Below, in pieces: positions 24,452-39,400 of a stretch of 64,000 nucleotides of DNA. The stretch covers positions 2,356,001-2,420,000 of the forward strand of contig OX388314.1 in NCBI GenBank assembly GCA_947579605.1, given 5' to 3'. Source of the stretch: Athripsodes cinereus (taxonomy: Eukaryota; Arthropoda; Insecta; Trichoptera; Leptoceridae). A program made the translations under genes and the position numbers. The notes beneath the pieces are model-generated. The model saw nothing but the letters and a program-made list of their open reading frames with translations, searched no databases and had not been told where the DNA came from. Position 1 is the stretch's first letter. Each line of letters opens with the position of its first letter.

Positions 24452-27400
24452 CTGAAAAAAAAATTATTAAAGCTTATTCAACAACACAAAGTTTTTTATC
24501 ATTAAATGCATTTAAGATTATACAAATCAGTATGCAACCTATTTTTAATTATATGAATAAATTGTGATTTTAAAAGCTTTGGTTGTTTATAAATTTGAAT
24601 TCTTGACACAGACAACTTTGTTGAAGATAGAACCTTATCATGTACAGCGTCCTCGAGGTGCTGTGGCACAAAGATGGCGCTTTAAATACTCTCCGTTATA
24701 TATATTATAAATAGGTATATTAGAAAATCTTAATTTTGCAAAAAATGCACTAAGTCTGAAGTAGAGGCAAAAATAAAAGGCTTTTTGAAAACGTTAGTTA
24801 TAGTTTAGAATATTTAAATGCTTAAGAGGACTGGTGGTCTGTAGGTCAAAAAGCTTGGACATTTATTGTTTTTTGAGGTGACATCTCTTATTGACTGACC
24901 CACTTTTTTCAATAAAGTTTACTTTTTTTAGGAGTCTCCGTGAAAGTTTAGTGTTCTGCAGAAGGCAGGTGTTCGTAAAACTCATAAAGTTTTAACTTTT
25001 CTATTTCTGAAGAGGTAACACTATGAAAGCTCATTTTTAAATTTAAGTAATAAAAAATGAAACACTGTATAACTTTCACTAATTAATATATTGCTTAAAA
25101 GCTTTTTGGACATACGTCCATCCTCAGTAATAAATATCATTTATTCATTTATCAGTTATAAGATATTTATTACTGAGGATGGACGTATGTCCGAGAAGCT
25201 TTTAAGCAATATATTAATTAGTGAAAGTTATACAGTGTTTCATTTCTTATTACCTAAACATAATATAATATCTTCACATCAGCGGCGAGACACTTCCTAC
25301 ATCCGTCCTACGTCCTACGAGATACATTCTAAATGTCTTATTTTTGTGGTACTCATGCCACTCAAGTTAATCATGAATGTTTATTATAATTACGTAGTTT
25401 GAATACTATAATTACTCCTCTGGTGGGATGTACCGTGATGGTATATTCATATAATAGGAGAGAGATAGATAAACTTTCCAATTCAACGAACGTGTCGACT
25501 TACAGTTAATTCACAGGTTATAATGATATGCTCACATTTGTTGCAAAATGATTGGAATAATATTGTTATATTGACATTTTATTTCAATAATTTAACAAAT
25601 TTATAGGTTTGCACTTACGAATCAACATCTCTCTTCCTTCTTGACACTTGTGATGTGGCTTCTACGCAAAGAAGTGCAAAGTGGCTGTTACAAGAATATC
25701 TGAAAATTAAAAGAAAATTTACTATTCGATTTTGATCAAAGCATCTCAGATTTTCATGAAGAAAGTTTTTTTAATATGATGTTCAACCTCACTAAAACTC
25801 GTGGTGATAAGTAATCGGTTTTAAGTTGAAAGCTTAATTCTTTGTAACTCAAAACAGATTATGTAGTAAATAAATAAATAAATAAAAGTTAACTGACTTT
25901 ATAATGGTTAGAAAAAATATCAAAAGGTGGGCTTATATTATTTGCGAATTCTTCCAGCCATCCCGGATTTATTCAGAAATGATAAGAAAACGAAGAATCT
26001 ATTACAATAACCAATATATTAATATGCATGAATTTTTAATATTTTTGAGTCGATATGCTATGCGTTATAAGCATGAAGTTTGGAGAATGCTTATTTACTT
26101 GTATTCCAGTGCACACTGAATTCCGAAGATAAAGGCTGATTTGTTGACTTACCTTTCTTGATCAAGCAACTTATGCCCAAGAAGAGAGCTGGCCAATCCA
26201 ACTTTGTCTGGAGAGCTACTATGCCAAGCGTCACAGTATGTGTCCATAGCGCGCTCTCCTTGTGGATGAGATCCATGCCATACTATTTTCTGAGGCCTGA
26301 AAGACAAAGTTGTAAAATGTTTTCTAAGTAGGTACACATCTATCTGCCTACTATAACAAAGCCAAATGTCATAACGAGATTTTATTTTGAAGTTGGTGGT
26401 GAGTGAAATCCTTGTTACAATTCAATTATATGATAATATTTAAATTAAATCAAACACTGTTTAATTCCACTATCAGATTGTTTTAATTATAACGTTTTCA
26501 ACTACAGTGTAGTCATCATCAGTAATAACACAATACTATTTGTGTTGCTATTTGTATTGTGTTATTACTGATGATGACTACATTGTAGTTGAAAACGTTA
26601 TAATTAAAACAATCTCATAGTGGAATTAAACAGTGATTGATTTAATTTAAATATTATCTTTTATAATGTATTTCCACACAGTTACACTCGAAAATATAGA
26701 ATATCAATTATATGCATTATTACATTTAATTTATTCGCGTCCTTATTTAATCAAAATAAAAAAGTTTTTATTTTTTATGAAAACGGATCCATTCATCTAT
26801 TGAAATTCCTTGCAAGCTTACAACTAAGAGAGCTTGGTAACAAAGCAATACATTTTCTTTCAGCAGCATTGTCGTTACTGAAAAAATTCAACAGGTGGTC
26901 TGACGAGTTTGTGAAGCTTTTGTGTTTTCAAAATAGATGGCGTTAGATTACTATGAACTTTTTTTTTGTATTTTTCTTACCAGTTTATGTCTGTAAGGAT
27001 ATTCTTTCCGCTGAAGCTGTAGATGCGCGGAGGTTGAGCAAAGATTCCTCCAGCTCCGTCAAAGAGTTCTGCCCAGGAATTGAAGAGAACATCACCTCTG
27101 GTGTTGACAACAGGAAGTTCTCTATCTGCCCATCGAACGATAGAGTCTACGTTCTGGACTCTGAAATTTGAGAAGATTAGATACGTTAATAACTAATGAA
27201 TGACGTAGAACTTTATTAATATTTCATATACCTAATAGACTAAGGAGAACATAGATAAAGATGATATGATGATAAATTCATATTTTTGTCTATATATGTG
27301 ACATTAAAGGTAAGTACACTGTAGAAAAAAATGTTATGGATAACAAAAATATATGAAAACATAAGATCGAGCTATTAAATATGTATATATCTCAAATTAA

Positions 27401-30400
27401 TAATGACGGAAAAGCTTTCGTTATAATTGTTATATCCAAGCAGAAATAACCATCTGATTGCTCTCTTTGAAAACTACAAATATATATATTTTTTTAATTA
27501 ACTGAGTTCTGTTTATATAATTAGCAACGACATCAAATTGTATCACATACATTCATTGCTTCACGATTAGTTTGATAATGAGAGGGTAACATCGTAAAAG
27601 CTTACATACAATTTCAATAAAATCAATCAAAATGACCATAGAACCATTTCAATTTTATTTTTGTCGTATATTCATTATTTATTTCAAGAATCGTCAGTCA
27701 GTAGGTTGATTTTAAAAATAAATATTATTTTCAACACAAAAGGTACCAGCTTTTCATATTTTGTAATTTTAATTTTCTCGAAATAGATTTGGAAACTTAT
27801 CCAGAATTATTTTCAAACGAAATAATAAAAAGTTATGATTTCGTGGATTTATTTTTGGGTATTACTAAACCTTTGTTGTGTTATACCTTCCATATTAGGT
27901 TTCATTCTCAATAAAATATTATTTCATTATTCTATATTTGAATTTCATCGAACAATTAACACGCGAGCACACGCGTGCGCGGGGAAACCTTCACATCGGC
28001 AGTTTTTTCGTTATAAAATAAAATCTACGACATTGTCGAGTTTTTCCTTCTATGATATCCTACCCATCAATAAGCAACATTTATTTATAGTGAAATCAGC
28101 TAATTGAAATCTTCATAAGAATACTTTTTGCCAGTTTTTTGCTGTTCCGCGGGGATTCTCCCACTATGCGTGTTACGGCGTCACTATTCAAGTACTCAGT
28201 CATAAAATATATTTGACGGTGTACGGTTCTAGGTTTCGTTTTGTTTTATTTTCTTTGAAACAAATAGGTGAATATTATAATTACATACATAATTATTGTG
28301 CGAACAATATTTTATATTATTTTTTTAACGTAGGTACACACATTCAAAAAATCAATTTAATTTGTTATTTAAGGACAATTTCATTACAATTTTTAACCAT
28401 TACATTTAAAATGTAATGGTAAGAAAATGTTTATAAAAGAGTGATGTATTTTTGTGTACTTCAGATATTGTGTTTTGATTTTAATTAAGAACTGGTAGGT
28501 ACAATTTTTTTTCACAAGTGATACAAAAATAATTTTTTCAACAATTATTTGATAATCATTTTTTTCGGAATAACATGATATAGCTTTATATACTTTATAT
28601 AGTACAGAAAAATAAAGCGATGAGGTTTGCCACCCATCTTGAATGTCTTATTTTTTATTGGCACAGAGAAGACGGCCTGCATGTTTATCACATGCAGCTG
28701 TTCTGCTGGCTACTTCACCTGTGGGATGTGACGTGATGGTGTAGTAATAGTAGTATTGGTAATAACAGCTTTTATCAATAAGTGAATAAGTAGTGAAATA
28801 TAATTCTCTGTTGTTATAATAATAATAAATATTGATATTGCAAAAGTTAATCTGAAACGAGATGACAAAAAAAAACAATTGTGTTTGAATGGCGCCGAAA
28901 TTCAATAGGAACCCTAAACTACACAATGTATCTTTTTACCTGAATGCGATCCTTACGTACACGGCAATAAAAGTGGGGATTGCCTCACGACGCGTGTTAC
29001 CATGTTGAACTTTGTATTCGAAAATATAGGTGATGCTATATTTTTCTATTTCCGTATTAAATAAAGAAATTTTCAAAAAAAACAACTAATGCAGATTTGT
29101 TGTTTATATTCCAAGGTACATAATGATGCAATTTTGATATTTTCATCTTATATAATAACAGAGATATAAGCATTTAATTGAATGCGAAGGTTTCCCTCGC
29201 GGTGCGTGTGCTTAAGTTCTATTTGGAGCGCGTGTGCTCTAGTGTTAATATGTTATGTTATATTATATTTCAAATGAAATAATATTTTTTCTATTTCTAT
29301 TCTAGGAATAAAAGACTTAAATTGAAATACAAAATCAAATTTTCTTTAGTAACTTTAAATAATAACTGATTTATTGCTTTCACAGAAAAAATAAAACGTT
29401 TTGATTTTGTTTGGTAAACGGTATTATATTGAAGAATTATTTACAACAGAAACAAGTAAAAATTGAATAAACTTGAATATATATAAATTATTTAGAACCA
29501 TAAACTGCTTCTTATGTGATTTTACTGAATAATGCTTTGAATACTGTAGACAGATTAAGTATACAAGACAGAAGTCTAACATAAAGCACATACGAACAGA
29601 GAACAAACTCCTGACAAATACCAAGGTTTGTAAAATTTCATAATAACGCACCTGCGTTCTCCCACATAAACTGGTACAAAGAGTATAAGACATGAAGGCA
29701 TTCTCCAAAGTGATCGGAAACGTTGGAGGGATCTAATATGGCACTGAGAAACGAAGAAGATAAAACTGTTTCTTTAACTCAAGTATTTGATGATTCAATT
29801 TCATATTATACGATTCCCATACTAAAAATTACAGCATTCAATCAATGTTGTGGCAAGTGTTAACTCATGTTATACTGATTTTCTTCACTTTTTTCATACA
29901 CATTTCGTAGAAATTTATTACTAATTTAAAAAATAAAGTTTTATAGAATCAACCACTAAGAATATTTTTTTAATTTAAATAAATATGCCTAGGTTTATTT
30001 TGTGGTGTTTTATTGTTTTCTTAGTTTATAGCTTGTTATATTTTGTCCACTGTCTAGCAACCAGGTTAGACGACTGTCAAGCTGGCAGTGATATATTCGA
30101 TTGAAACAAGCCCTGCTTTCTTGAATTTGTCCTGTTATCTACCAAAACATTCGTATGAAAAGATGATAAACTTTATTAAGAGTGAGCAAAAAATAAATTA
30201 ATTCAAAGATGCGATTTATCTACATAGATGAAACAAGAGGCAAAACAATGAAAGAGTATCAAGCAAAGTAAAATAATCTCTTTCTTCTTCTCCTTCTTCT
30301 TATGGCCCGCTAATAAGCTTAGATCTCGAGGGTCCGAAGCCATGTATGTGCGTCGTCTGTTACAGTATTGAGGCCTTGTATACCTCCGATGAATGCAAAT

Positions 30401-33400
30401 ATAGGAGAGTGGTCAGTTATACATATGCTCCGTTGTTTGGATTTCTCCATATGCACATGTCGGGGAATCGGTAAGTCCCCATCGGTGTAAGTGGTACGCT
30501 GTGCAACCGACTCCGCATCTGAGTCGGTTCAGTGTACACCAAAGTTTTCTTGGGAGGAGAAATCCAGATGGTTGTTCGGATGCATCTCTAACTAGTGCCT
30601 GGTTTTTTATTGTTGTCAGTGACCACATCTCCCTCCACTTATCATTTACGTGTCGCTAATCTATGTTTTGCAATTCCATCCACACTGGATGTCTTGATTT
30701 TAAGCGATAGCGTGGTATTTCGTCGATGTCTTCATGGATTGGGAGGTTCGGGTCGTTGCAAATGGAGATTATTTAGTAAAACAATATATAAGCAGCAAAG
30801 TAAAGTGGGTATCTCTGTATTAATATCCTTCATATTATATTAAATATTATTATGAATCCATCTCACGCTGAAGGATTCATGAAATGTAGGCGAAGGCACA
30901 GGTGTATGACTGAAGTTATTCTACATATTATTATTACAGATTCCTATGTATATATCTCTATACTACATATCTCACAATGTTGCGTCGTATTACAACGAAG
31001 AAATTTTTACTTAGACGTTGTATGGGGATGTAGATTTCTGTAATATTATTGTATATAATGTTGAACTGGAAACCTGAAAAAGCTTGTTTCTCGTACGGAG
31101 TATTATTTGGTGAGATAATAATATCAAAGTGCAAAGTTCTAAAGGAAAGCGTTAAAGATGGGAAATTCTTTTTGTTTAGTGTCATTTTTTGAATTTACTG
31201 AATAATGAAGGAAATAAAACAAAATTTGGCGAATATTTTCAAGAATGAATACTTATTTTATATTAATATACACAATTAGTTTTAGTTTTACTATTTTCAA
31301 TAGTACCTATAATGATCTGGTTTCGATTCACAAAGTCATTATCAAATCAATTCGCAAGCCTAAACCAGTTCGCTTTAATATCAAAAGTAGTAAAATTTAA
31401 GCCATTTGTGTTTCTTCATATATGTAAATTAATATGAAGATTTACGAAATAAACGTAACTCAATTAAAAACTTTTAAAAACAAAACAAAATTAGGTCCGT
31501 GGTTCGATCCCAGGTGCCGGCAAACTCCCCTTTCACGGCACAAGCTTTTAGCTTAGTGTGAAAGGTGTATAAGGTTGTATTTGGGTTTATAACAAAATCC
31601 AGATACCTACATCTTTTTTAAAAAAAAAAAAAAAATTATGAATTAAGCAAATCGGTTCTGTTTTGATTTCATTTTGTTATGATCACATTTGTGGCCAATG
31701 AGTAATCTACGTGTAATAAACACACATATTGTTCTCTTCGTGTCAAAAAAACTATTCGGGATGGGTAGTAGGTACATCTGGTATGGTGCTTTGTATGATC
31801 TATCATCGCAGAGTTGAAGATACAATGTAAGATGTGTTATATTTTACCTTTTACGAATATCTTGACTTTTACATATAATGTGACACGATGTACCTATGCA
31901 TTTACATACAATTCTATATTATCACTTCATTTTCTACATGTGGGCTAGGCAGTGAATTAACTGGAAATACACTTTGTTCTCTTTTTGTTTTAAAAATAAG
32001 GATTTCTGGATTACCCAAAGTTTCTTCGTATGGTGAACTTGCGCGCCCCGAATTGTAGCACCAGAAGCCAGACGTTGTTTTATGCTATGGAACCACAGTC
32101 CAACTATAATATTAATAGTTACCTACTGCTCATCAATGAATCGACTCCATGTAATAGGGGATAGTTAGATACTGTGTTGAGATCGATATCTTCAATGATT
32201 TGGAGAATGTGAGCGAGTTTGATCAAAGTTACATGATTCACATTGAGAATCCCCTGTAGATTCTGTTGTCCTGTTTTTGTTTTTCATTCTCTGCTGTTTA
32301 TTTTTTTTTAAGATATACTTGGGCCTTGTTATAAATCCAAATACAACTATATACTACACCTTTCACAGTAAACTAAAAGCTTGTGTCGTCACCGGCACCT
32401 GGCATCGAACCTCGGACCCCCTGTTCGCAAGGCCGAGACTCTACCTCCAGGCTACCGATCATAGTTATATATAAATTGTTTTTGTTTTAAGTTTGTATCA
32501 ATCAAAAAAGTTAAATATTGGTTTATACTTTTTGCACATTACATTTTACACTCTTGAAACATAGTGGATAACCTATTTTGTTCCGGGTACTAATAAATGT
32601 GTCTTTATCCAAAAGGAACATGTTGTAATCGAAAGGTATAAAACACCCCACCACTTAGTGTTACTTGTGAAACCGCTGAAATATCAGTATTCAGATGGCT
32701 TTTTTTCAGGCATATCACTTTATATGATAATAGGGTACTCATGACATCGGTTTAAAGACGTAATATCCAATCTTTTATAAAAGTGTATACCTGAGAATAG
32801 GTGTTAAGGTAACAAACAAAAACACATCTTGTATTAAACTTTATTACAGTATTAAAAAGGTTACCGAAGTGTTTGAATAATAACTTGATAAAGACTTGAT
32901 TTATATAAAAAAGTACATGTTATAATTCAATATAAAAATTAAAATGAAATATTAAAACACTGTTTAATTTTCAGATATGATTTTGTATTTAGTCAATTAA
33001 CAATGTCCAAATACTAATTGCCGAGCGCTTTCGCCTCTTCGCGCATCTTCCGGGTGACAGTTACTTGAAACTAAAGAATAGAACATACTAACTTACATTA
33101 TTTTATAGTCTAAGGGTTGGATTATACACAAGGAATTACAAGAGTGGATGTTCATAATATGTATTTATAATAATTTAAGCTATTTAATTACATTTCGTGC
33201 GATTTTGTGTCGATTGAGCAGCTTTCTTTTACGTGCTATCCATAATATTTTGACAATACAGATACAATGAAAAAAGACCGGATATCCCAGAAGTCGTATT
33301 CTTCTATTTAACCGTACATTTAAACCAAATCTGCTGTCTTAAGAATCATTTGAACTACTTCTCTTTATTCACAATTCCCCTTTTATTTTTGATTGCATAC

Positions 33401-36400
33401 TGCATAGCCCAGTGTATATGATCACTATAAAATAATGATACGATCATTCAACAGTCAAAAATTAACAAAGTTATAGATATAAAAATATAAATACAAAGCA
33501 AACTACACCATGGCTTAAGCCAAAAAAAGGATAAAGTAAATACAAATAAAATTGAGAAATTTTAAAATAAATCACTCAACTGTCCATTAAGTATAATTAT
33601 TTTAAAAATATATCCATTCATCATTGGAACAAAAACAAAAATGAATGAAAAAATACATGTGACTTATTTTTCTCAAGAAATCCAAATCATTTTTACAACT
33701 TAATCAACAGAAAACATAATCAAGACCCTGATAGATAGATCAGTATAGATCAGCACCTAATGATGTGAATTCGGAGTCCGCGAAACCGGTCGTGCGTTAG
33801 TCTTACTCAAAAGTAACACAAAACAAAATAGTAAATATTTATTTTATTTTATTTTATAATAATCAAGACCTTTCAAAATCACAGAACCACCCAATAATTA
33901 GTTTGAAGACATCCGGGTTTGTTGCATTGCAAGACATCACATTTTAGCGGTAAACTCGCCCTTTGTACATTGAATTGTATACCTGATTATCTTTATGACA
34001 CTGTTTTATTTTGTAATATTTTAACTAATGTACAGTAAAGAATAATATAAATAAATAATAAAATATAGAAAAACTGAGTATCTGTCGTCTGAAGCTGTCA
34101 ACATAGCTCACTATTCATTTAACATTTAGAGCAATTTTATCAATTTCTCTTCTGCGACATTAATTTAAAATAAACCATGATCATTAAAATAAATTAAGAT
34201 TTCATGCAATCTTTATGCTCCGATGTTGTTCTTATAGAGGTGGTGTATTATAGAAATATATTATGCAATAGTTAATGTAATTTTACACAAACACTATTTA
34301 AAAACAATAAAAAACAATGTTTTAATATTATCCATACCTACTTGTTTTAAAGACACTCCTTGCGTACTAGACAGTGACGCCTCAAGCATAAAGATAAGAA
34401 CACAATGCTGTTTATTCCATCACGTAACGTTTACAGCATTGTTTCAAAGTGGAAGCATTCGTTGTTTTATTTATTTCTATCTGAGTGAACAAGAAAAGTG
34501 CATGAAATAAAACAAAATGGTGATGATACTTCGTTCAAACAACAAAGTTCGTAGAGAAACCTCAAAGAATTTTCAGAATATACATACAAACATACTAGAG
34601 AGCTTTTGAGTGAAATGCAATATAATTTTCTTACTCTACTTCTGTACCTCAGTGGAGTATCTAAACTTTTCACATTGGAGGATGGGCAATGTAAATTTAT
34701 TAAAAAAATAATGACAATATTAAGAAGTACAAAGAAGATATAAGAAAAAAAATAATATCGAGAAATTTTACATCTAAAATTCAGTGATGAGTTTTGCCAC
34801 CCATCCAAAAAAAATCAATTTCTTTGTTCTGCTACATATTTTACTGTCGACGGAATCGTCTTTCGTGTTATAAGGACATTTTCAATATCTTATCTCAATC
34901 AATTTTTTGTTAGTACGGATAGGAAAGATTACGTCATTAAGGGCCCCGTTTAGCAAAAACGGTAAAATATTCAATTATCACCAAATTTAATAGAAAAATT
35001 GCCAAAACTTGTTGACCGTTGCGAACATATTGATTTGATAAAATAAAAAAAAACAATATTTATTACCAATATAAGTTTTTTACTAAAAAATAAAGAAATC
35101 GCAGACTGACGAGATTTATTTAGGTAATAATAATAATAATAATAATAATAAACTTTATTGTGCCTTAAAAAAACATACATATAAACAGATTATAAATAGG
35201 TAGTAGGTACTCTTTGTTATATGAAAATACAAATTATTTGTAAACTATATACATTTTTTATTCATCCTATCAAGCATATAAATACCTACTATAGATTTTA
35301 GCAAACTTTTTTAGGATACACAAAATCGAGTTCATGTGGTGATTTTTGGTTTCAAAATATGAAAAATTTTATCAAAAAAAAAATTTTTTAAATCGGTCAA
35401 TATCCATAAAAAAAACAAAAACAAATATAATTTCTTTGTTCTATTTATTGTACGAGTAATAACTATCTAAGTATTCGTGATTTAAAAAAAAATATATAAA
35501 AATTTGTAAGATTCTCGTGCATTTATGTACCAAACACACCCCCGAATTCGATTTTTAGAAATATGCTTTTTTATAAACGAATACAATGAAGCTAAAATCA
35601 AGTTTTTTTTAAAGTTAAAGTTTGATATTGGTACAAAATATTTGTTTTCATATTTTATCAAATCAAAATGTTCGTAGGGTCAACAAGTTTTGATAGTTTG
35701 TGTACCAAACTTGTTGAAAATTGAATGTTTTATCCTTTTTGCAAAAGGGGCCTCTTAAGTGAGATATAGAAATTTTCTTCGTTTACTTTATACTTTCACA
35801 CTGTGAGTGGCATACTCAGCAGACCAGCCGAATAAAACAAACATGCAAGTCGTCCTCTCTGTGTGAACAAAAAATAAAGATATTTAGGATGGATTGTAAA
35901 CCTCAAGTTAAGCCTTGATTTTAGGCTTGTGTGAAAGATACACCACTGCTTTACCAACTTATTAAGTATCAGCATTCGAACACAACATTGTCTAGCTTGA
36001 GTAATGAAATGTTGCAGTTTTGTGGAATTTCGTTAGTAAATAATAGTTGTTCTTGTAATTATTTACACTTGAGAGTTTCACATAAAATAAAAATACAAAC
36101 AAACATACATTTGGACAATTCATACAGATTGAGCTAGTCCCAAACTAAGATAGGAACCTTATCTTTGTAAGTGCATTGTTGCTTGCATGTGCGTTTTTTG
36201 TTTTTCTTTATTATGTTTTACGAATTAATAAGTTTTACGAATGTTGATACTTAACTGTTTTACTATAAAGTGATCTAAACTCACTTCATAGTAAAACAGT
36301 TCTCAAACATTGTAGTAGGTTTACAAGACATTGCCTCAAGGCAATATGTACGCCTTTTGTAAATAAAGTGTTTATTTTTTATTTTTTTATTTTTTTTTTT

Positions 36401-39400
36401 ACGCGGCGGCAGAATTGCCATCCACACTTCTCAGCATTATACAACCAGATAAGTCTCCATATGATCAGTCATGATCACACAAAAACTTAACAGTCTAATG
36501 CCGGGAAAAATTCACCTATCCAGATATACAGGATATCAAAGGATAAGGCTCAAAACGCGGAATCAAAATACCAGCATTGTGCCTGAAATATCTGTGTCAG
36601 AAACCTTTTTACAATATTACAAGTGTTTATTATAATAGATTTTTGAATTTTAATGTACAAATTAACCGGTAAATCTAATTTTTGTAAATTATTTATTAAA
36701 GATTTCGGAGTTACCCCTGTAGCTGACATGACTAAAGGTATTATATAAACGGACCTAGAATGCCAAATATTTTTTATTTCTCCTGCTAGTTCTGTATATT
36801 TACGTATTTTTTCTGCGACGGTTGTTTGTATATTATGTGTATTTGGGACAGCGATGTCGATTAGGTACGTTATTTTATTACGTTTATCATGTAATACTAA
36901 ATCGGGTCTATTATGATGTATTTGTCTGTTTTTATGGTTTTATCATAATAGAGCCTATAATTTTGATTTTCTAATACCTGTTCCGGGTTGTATTTATAAT
37001 AAGGTATTACATTATTTGAGTTTAAAAGATTATGTTTAATAGCTAAATTTTGATGTATAATTTTTGCTACATGATTATGTCTATAAGTATACTCAGTTTG
37101 AGCGAGAGTGGAACAACCCGAAACTATGTGTTGAATTGTTTCCGGTTTGGCCAGACATTTCCTACACGAATCATCAATTATATTTTGATTTTTTATAATA
37201 TATTTTTGAAATTTTTTTGTATTTATTACCTGATCTTGAATTGCTAGCATAAAACCCTCGGTTTCCCCATACAATTCCCCAATGGTCAACCACCTGTTTG
37301 ACGCATATTTGTCAACATAAGATTGGTTGAGATCATTGAGGTGTCTAGCATGAAGTTCCTTCCTACCCCAAGATTCTAACAAAATATTTAAATAGTTTAA
37401 TCGCGGACCTACTGTTTCGTCATTTAAATTTAAAGGTGTATGATTTTTATCGGCCTGTATTATAATTTTATGTAGTATAGAATTATTTTGTTTGTTTTTA
37501 AAAAATGTTTTAAGGGATTCTATTTGATTATTATGTAAAGAGGAAATGTTAACAATTCCTCTTCCTCCTATACTCCTAGGCAGAACCAACCTTTCTTTCG
37601 CGGAATTTGGATGGTGATATCTATTTTTTGTTAATTGTGTTCTTATAAGTCTTTCTAGTTTATCTAGATCCGTTTTATGTTTTTATTATAAACTTAGTTA
37701 GTCTTATATTTTGTTTCTCATGTATGTTTCTTTGATTTTAATTTTATAACCGAGTTAGTTGGAAGACATCGCATTCTAGTGATAAACTCGCTCTCTATAC
37801 ATTGTATTGTATAACTGATATTTTTATGATACTTTTAATTGATTTGAAAATGTGTTAGTCAAAAATAAAATAAATAAATAAATATTTGTATTATGGGTTC
37901 TAACGCGATAATTCATGTATACAATGCATATACACATTCAGAATATGAAAAAGATAAGATATAAAAAAGGTTATTTTTCATTTTTCTTATATTGTTTCTC
38001 ATATTGTCCCGGCTGGGAATCGAACTCGGGATCTTGTGACTTAAAGGTTAAAGCTTTTTAAAGTTATAATACTTAGAAAGTTGTGATAAAATAGATTCGA
38101 CAAAATGTCAACATATACCTACCAATAAACTTCTCTTGTTCTAATCATAGTACCAGCAGGGTTACTCTTGACAAAACTAAACACGATCTTAATCTAGTCT
38201 TGATCTTGATCATACGACACACGAAGGGACTATGGTCAAAAACACCGCGCTACCGCTAACGCGCGATCGGTTTGCATGTATTTTTGGCCAATAGTCACTT
38301 CGTGCGTCGTATGATCAAGATCAAGACTAGATTATGATCGTGTTTAGTTTTGTTATGAGTAGCCCTGCTGTTATACTTTAAACATTGAAAAACGTGTTCG
38401 ATTAAAAAAAACACAATTGAAATAACAATAATATATATTGAACTCAGTGTAGCGACTTTATTGCAACGTTACGTTTTCCCCCAACAAACCCATAAATTCA
38501 GATAAACTTTATGCAAGACATTCTCAAACTGTGCAACGGGCAAACGTAAATATTGCCAGTAAAATGCTGAAATAGCAAGAGATAAAACTATATAACATTC
38601 ATTTTTCTCTCTCTTTCTCTTATGGAATTGGCACGAGTAGTTGGAGTCTTATAAATATTTGTGTCTGTTCGTTATAGTTTCTTTGTTTGCTTATTTATGC
38701 AAATGTATACTACGTACAAATGTAAAGATACAGAAAAATAAACAGGCCTTATTTCAAGTTTTGACTATAAAACGTGTTCATAGATCTAAACAATTACTGC
38801 AGATAACCTAATGAAAGGTAGCAAGACGATCGCCTGCATGTTGTTAATATGCAAGCTGTCCACTCCATGCCAAGAAAACATTAGGACATAAGATGATGGC
38901 AAATCTCATCGCAGAATTTTAGGTCCACAGATAAGCGCTGTTGGGGGCTATAAACCATCGATCTGTCTCCTCCGATTCAGCACCTTACTTGTCCACTACG
39001 TTTTGTCAAACATCATAAGAACCATGGGCTCATGCCCAGTTAGGTAGATTTTTGTGACTTTTATCTTTTAAATATTGTTTTATAAATGAAATAAATAAAT
39101 TATAAAGTTTTAAATACAATCAAATATTTTAAATCATTTTTACAATGTTAAAAGCTGTGTACTCTTGTTGGACTGAATCATTTTGGTATATTATTATCGT
39201 TTATTTAAATATGTTTAATTAATAACTTTTGGCTCACATTTGCTATACAAAATTTAAATTCAGGGGACTATTTGGGTTTCTCTTCTCCTATTTGAGTTTT
39301 TCTTTGGTTTCCCCATTTCGCAATAAGGTGAATACCGGAGAAAGTACATATTTTTTTTTCATTAAATTCTTCCCTTCTGAATCCGTCCACAGCGGATCCC

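Noticed and set aside
26953..27171. Plus-strand open frame of 72 codons
   Set aside because: It is antisense to the central endostatin exon of Mp, whose minus-strand reading is clearly the coding one.
34971..35180. Minus open frame with a run of tyrosines
   Set aside because: It is the translation of an (AAT)n microsatellite at about 35128-35150.
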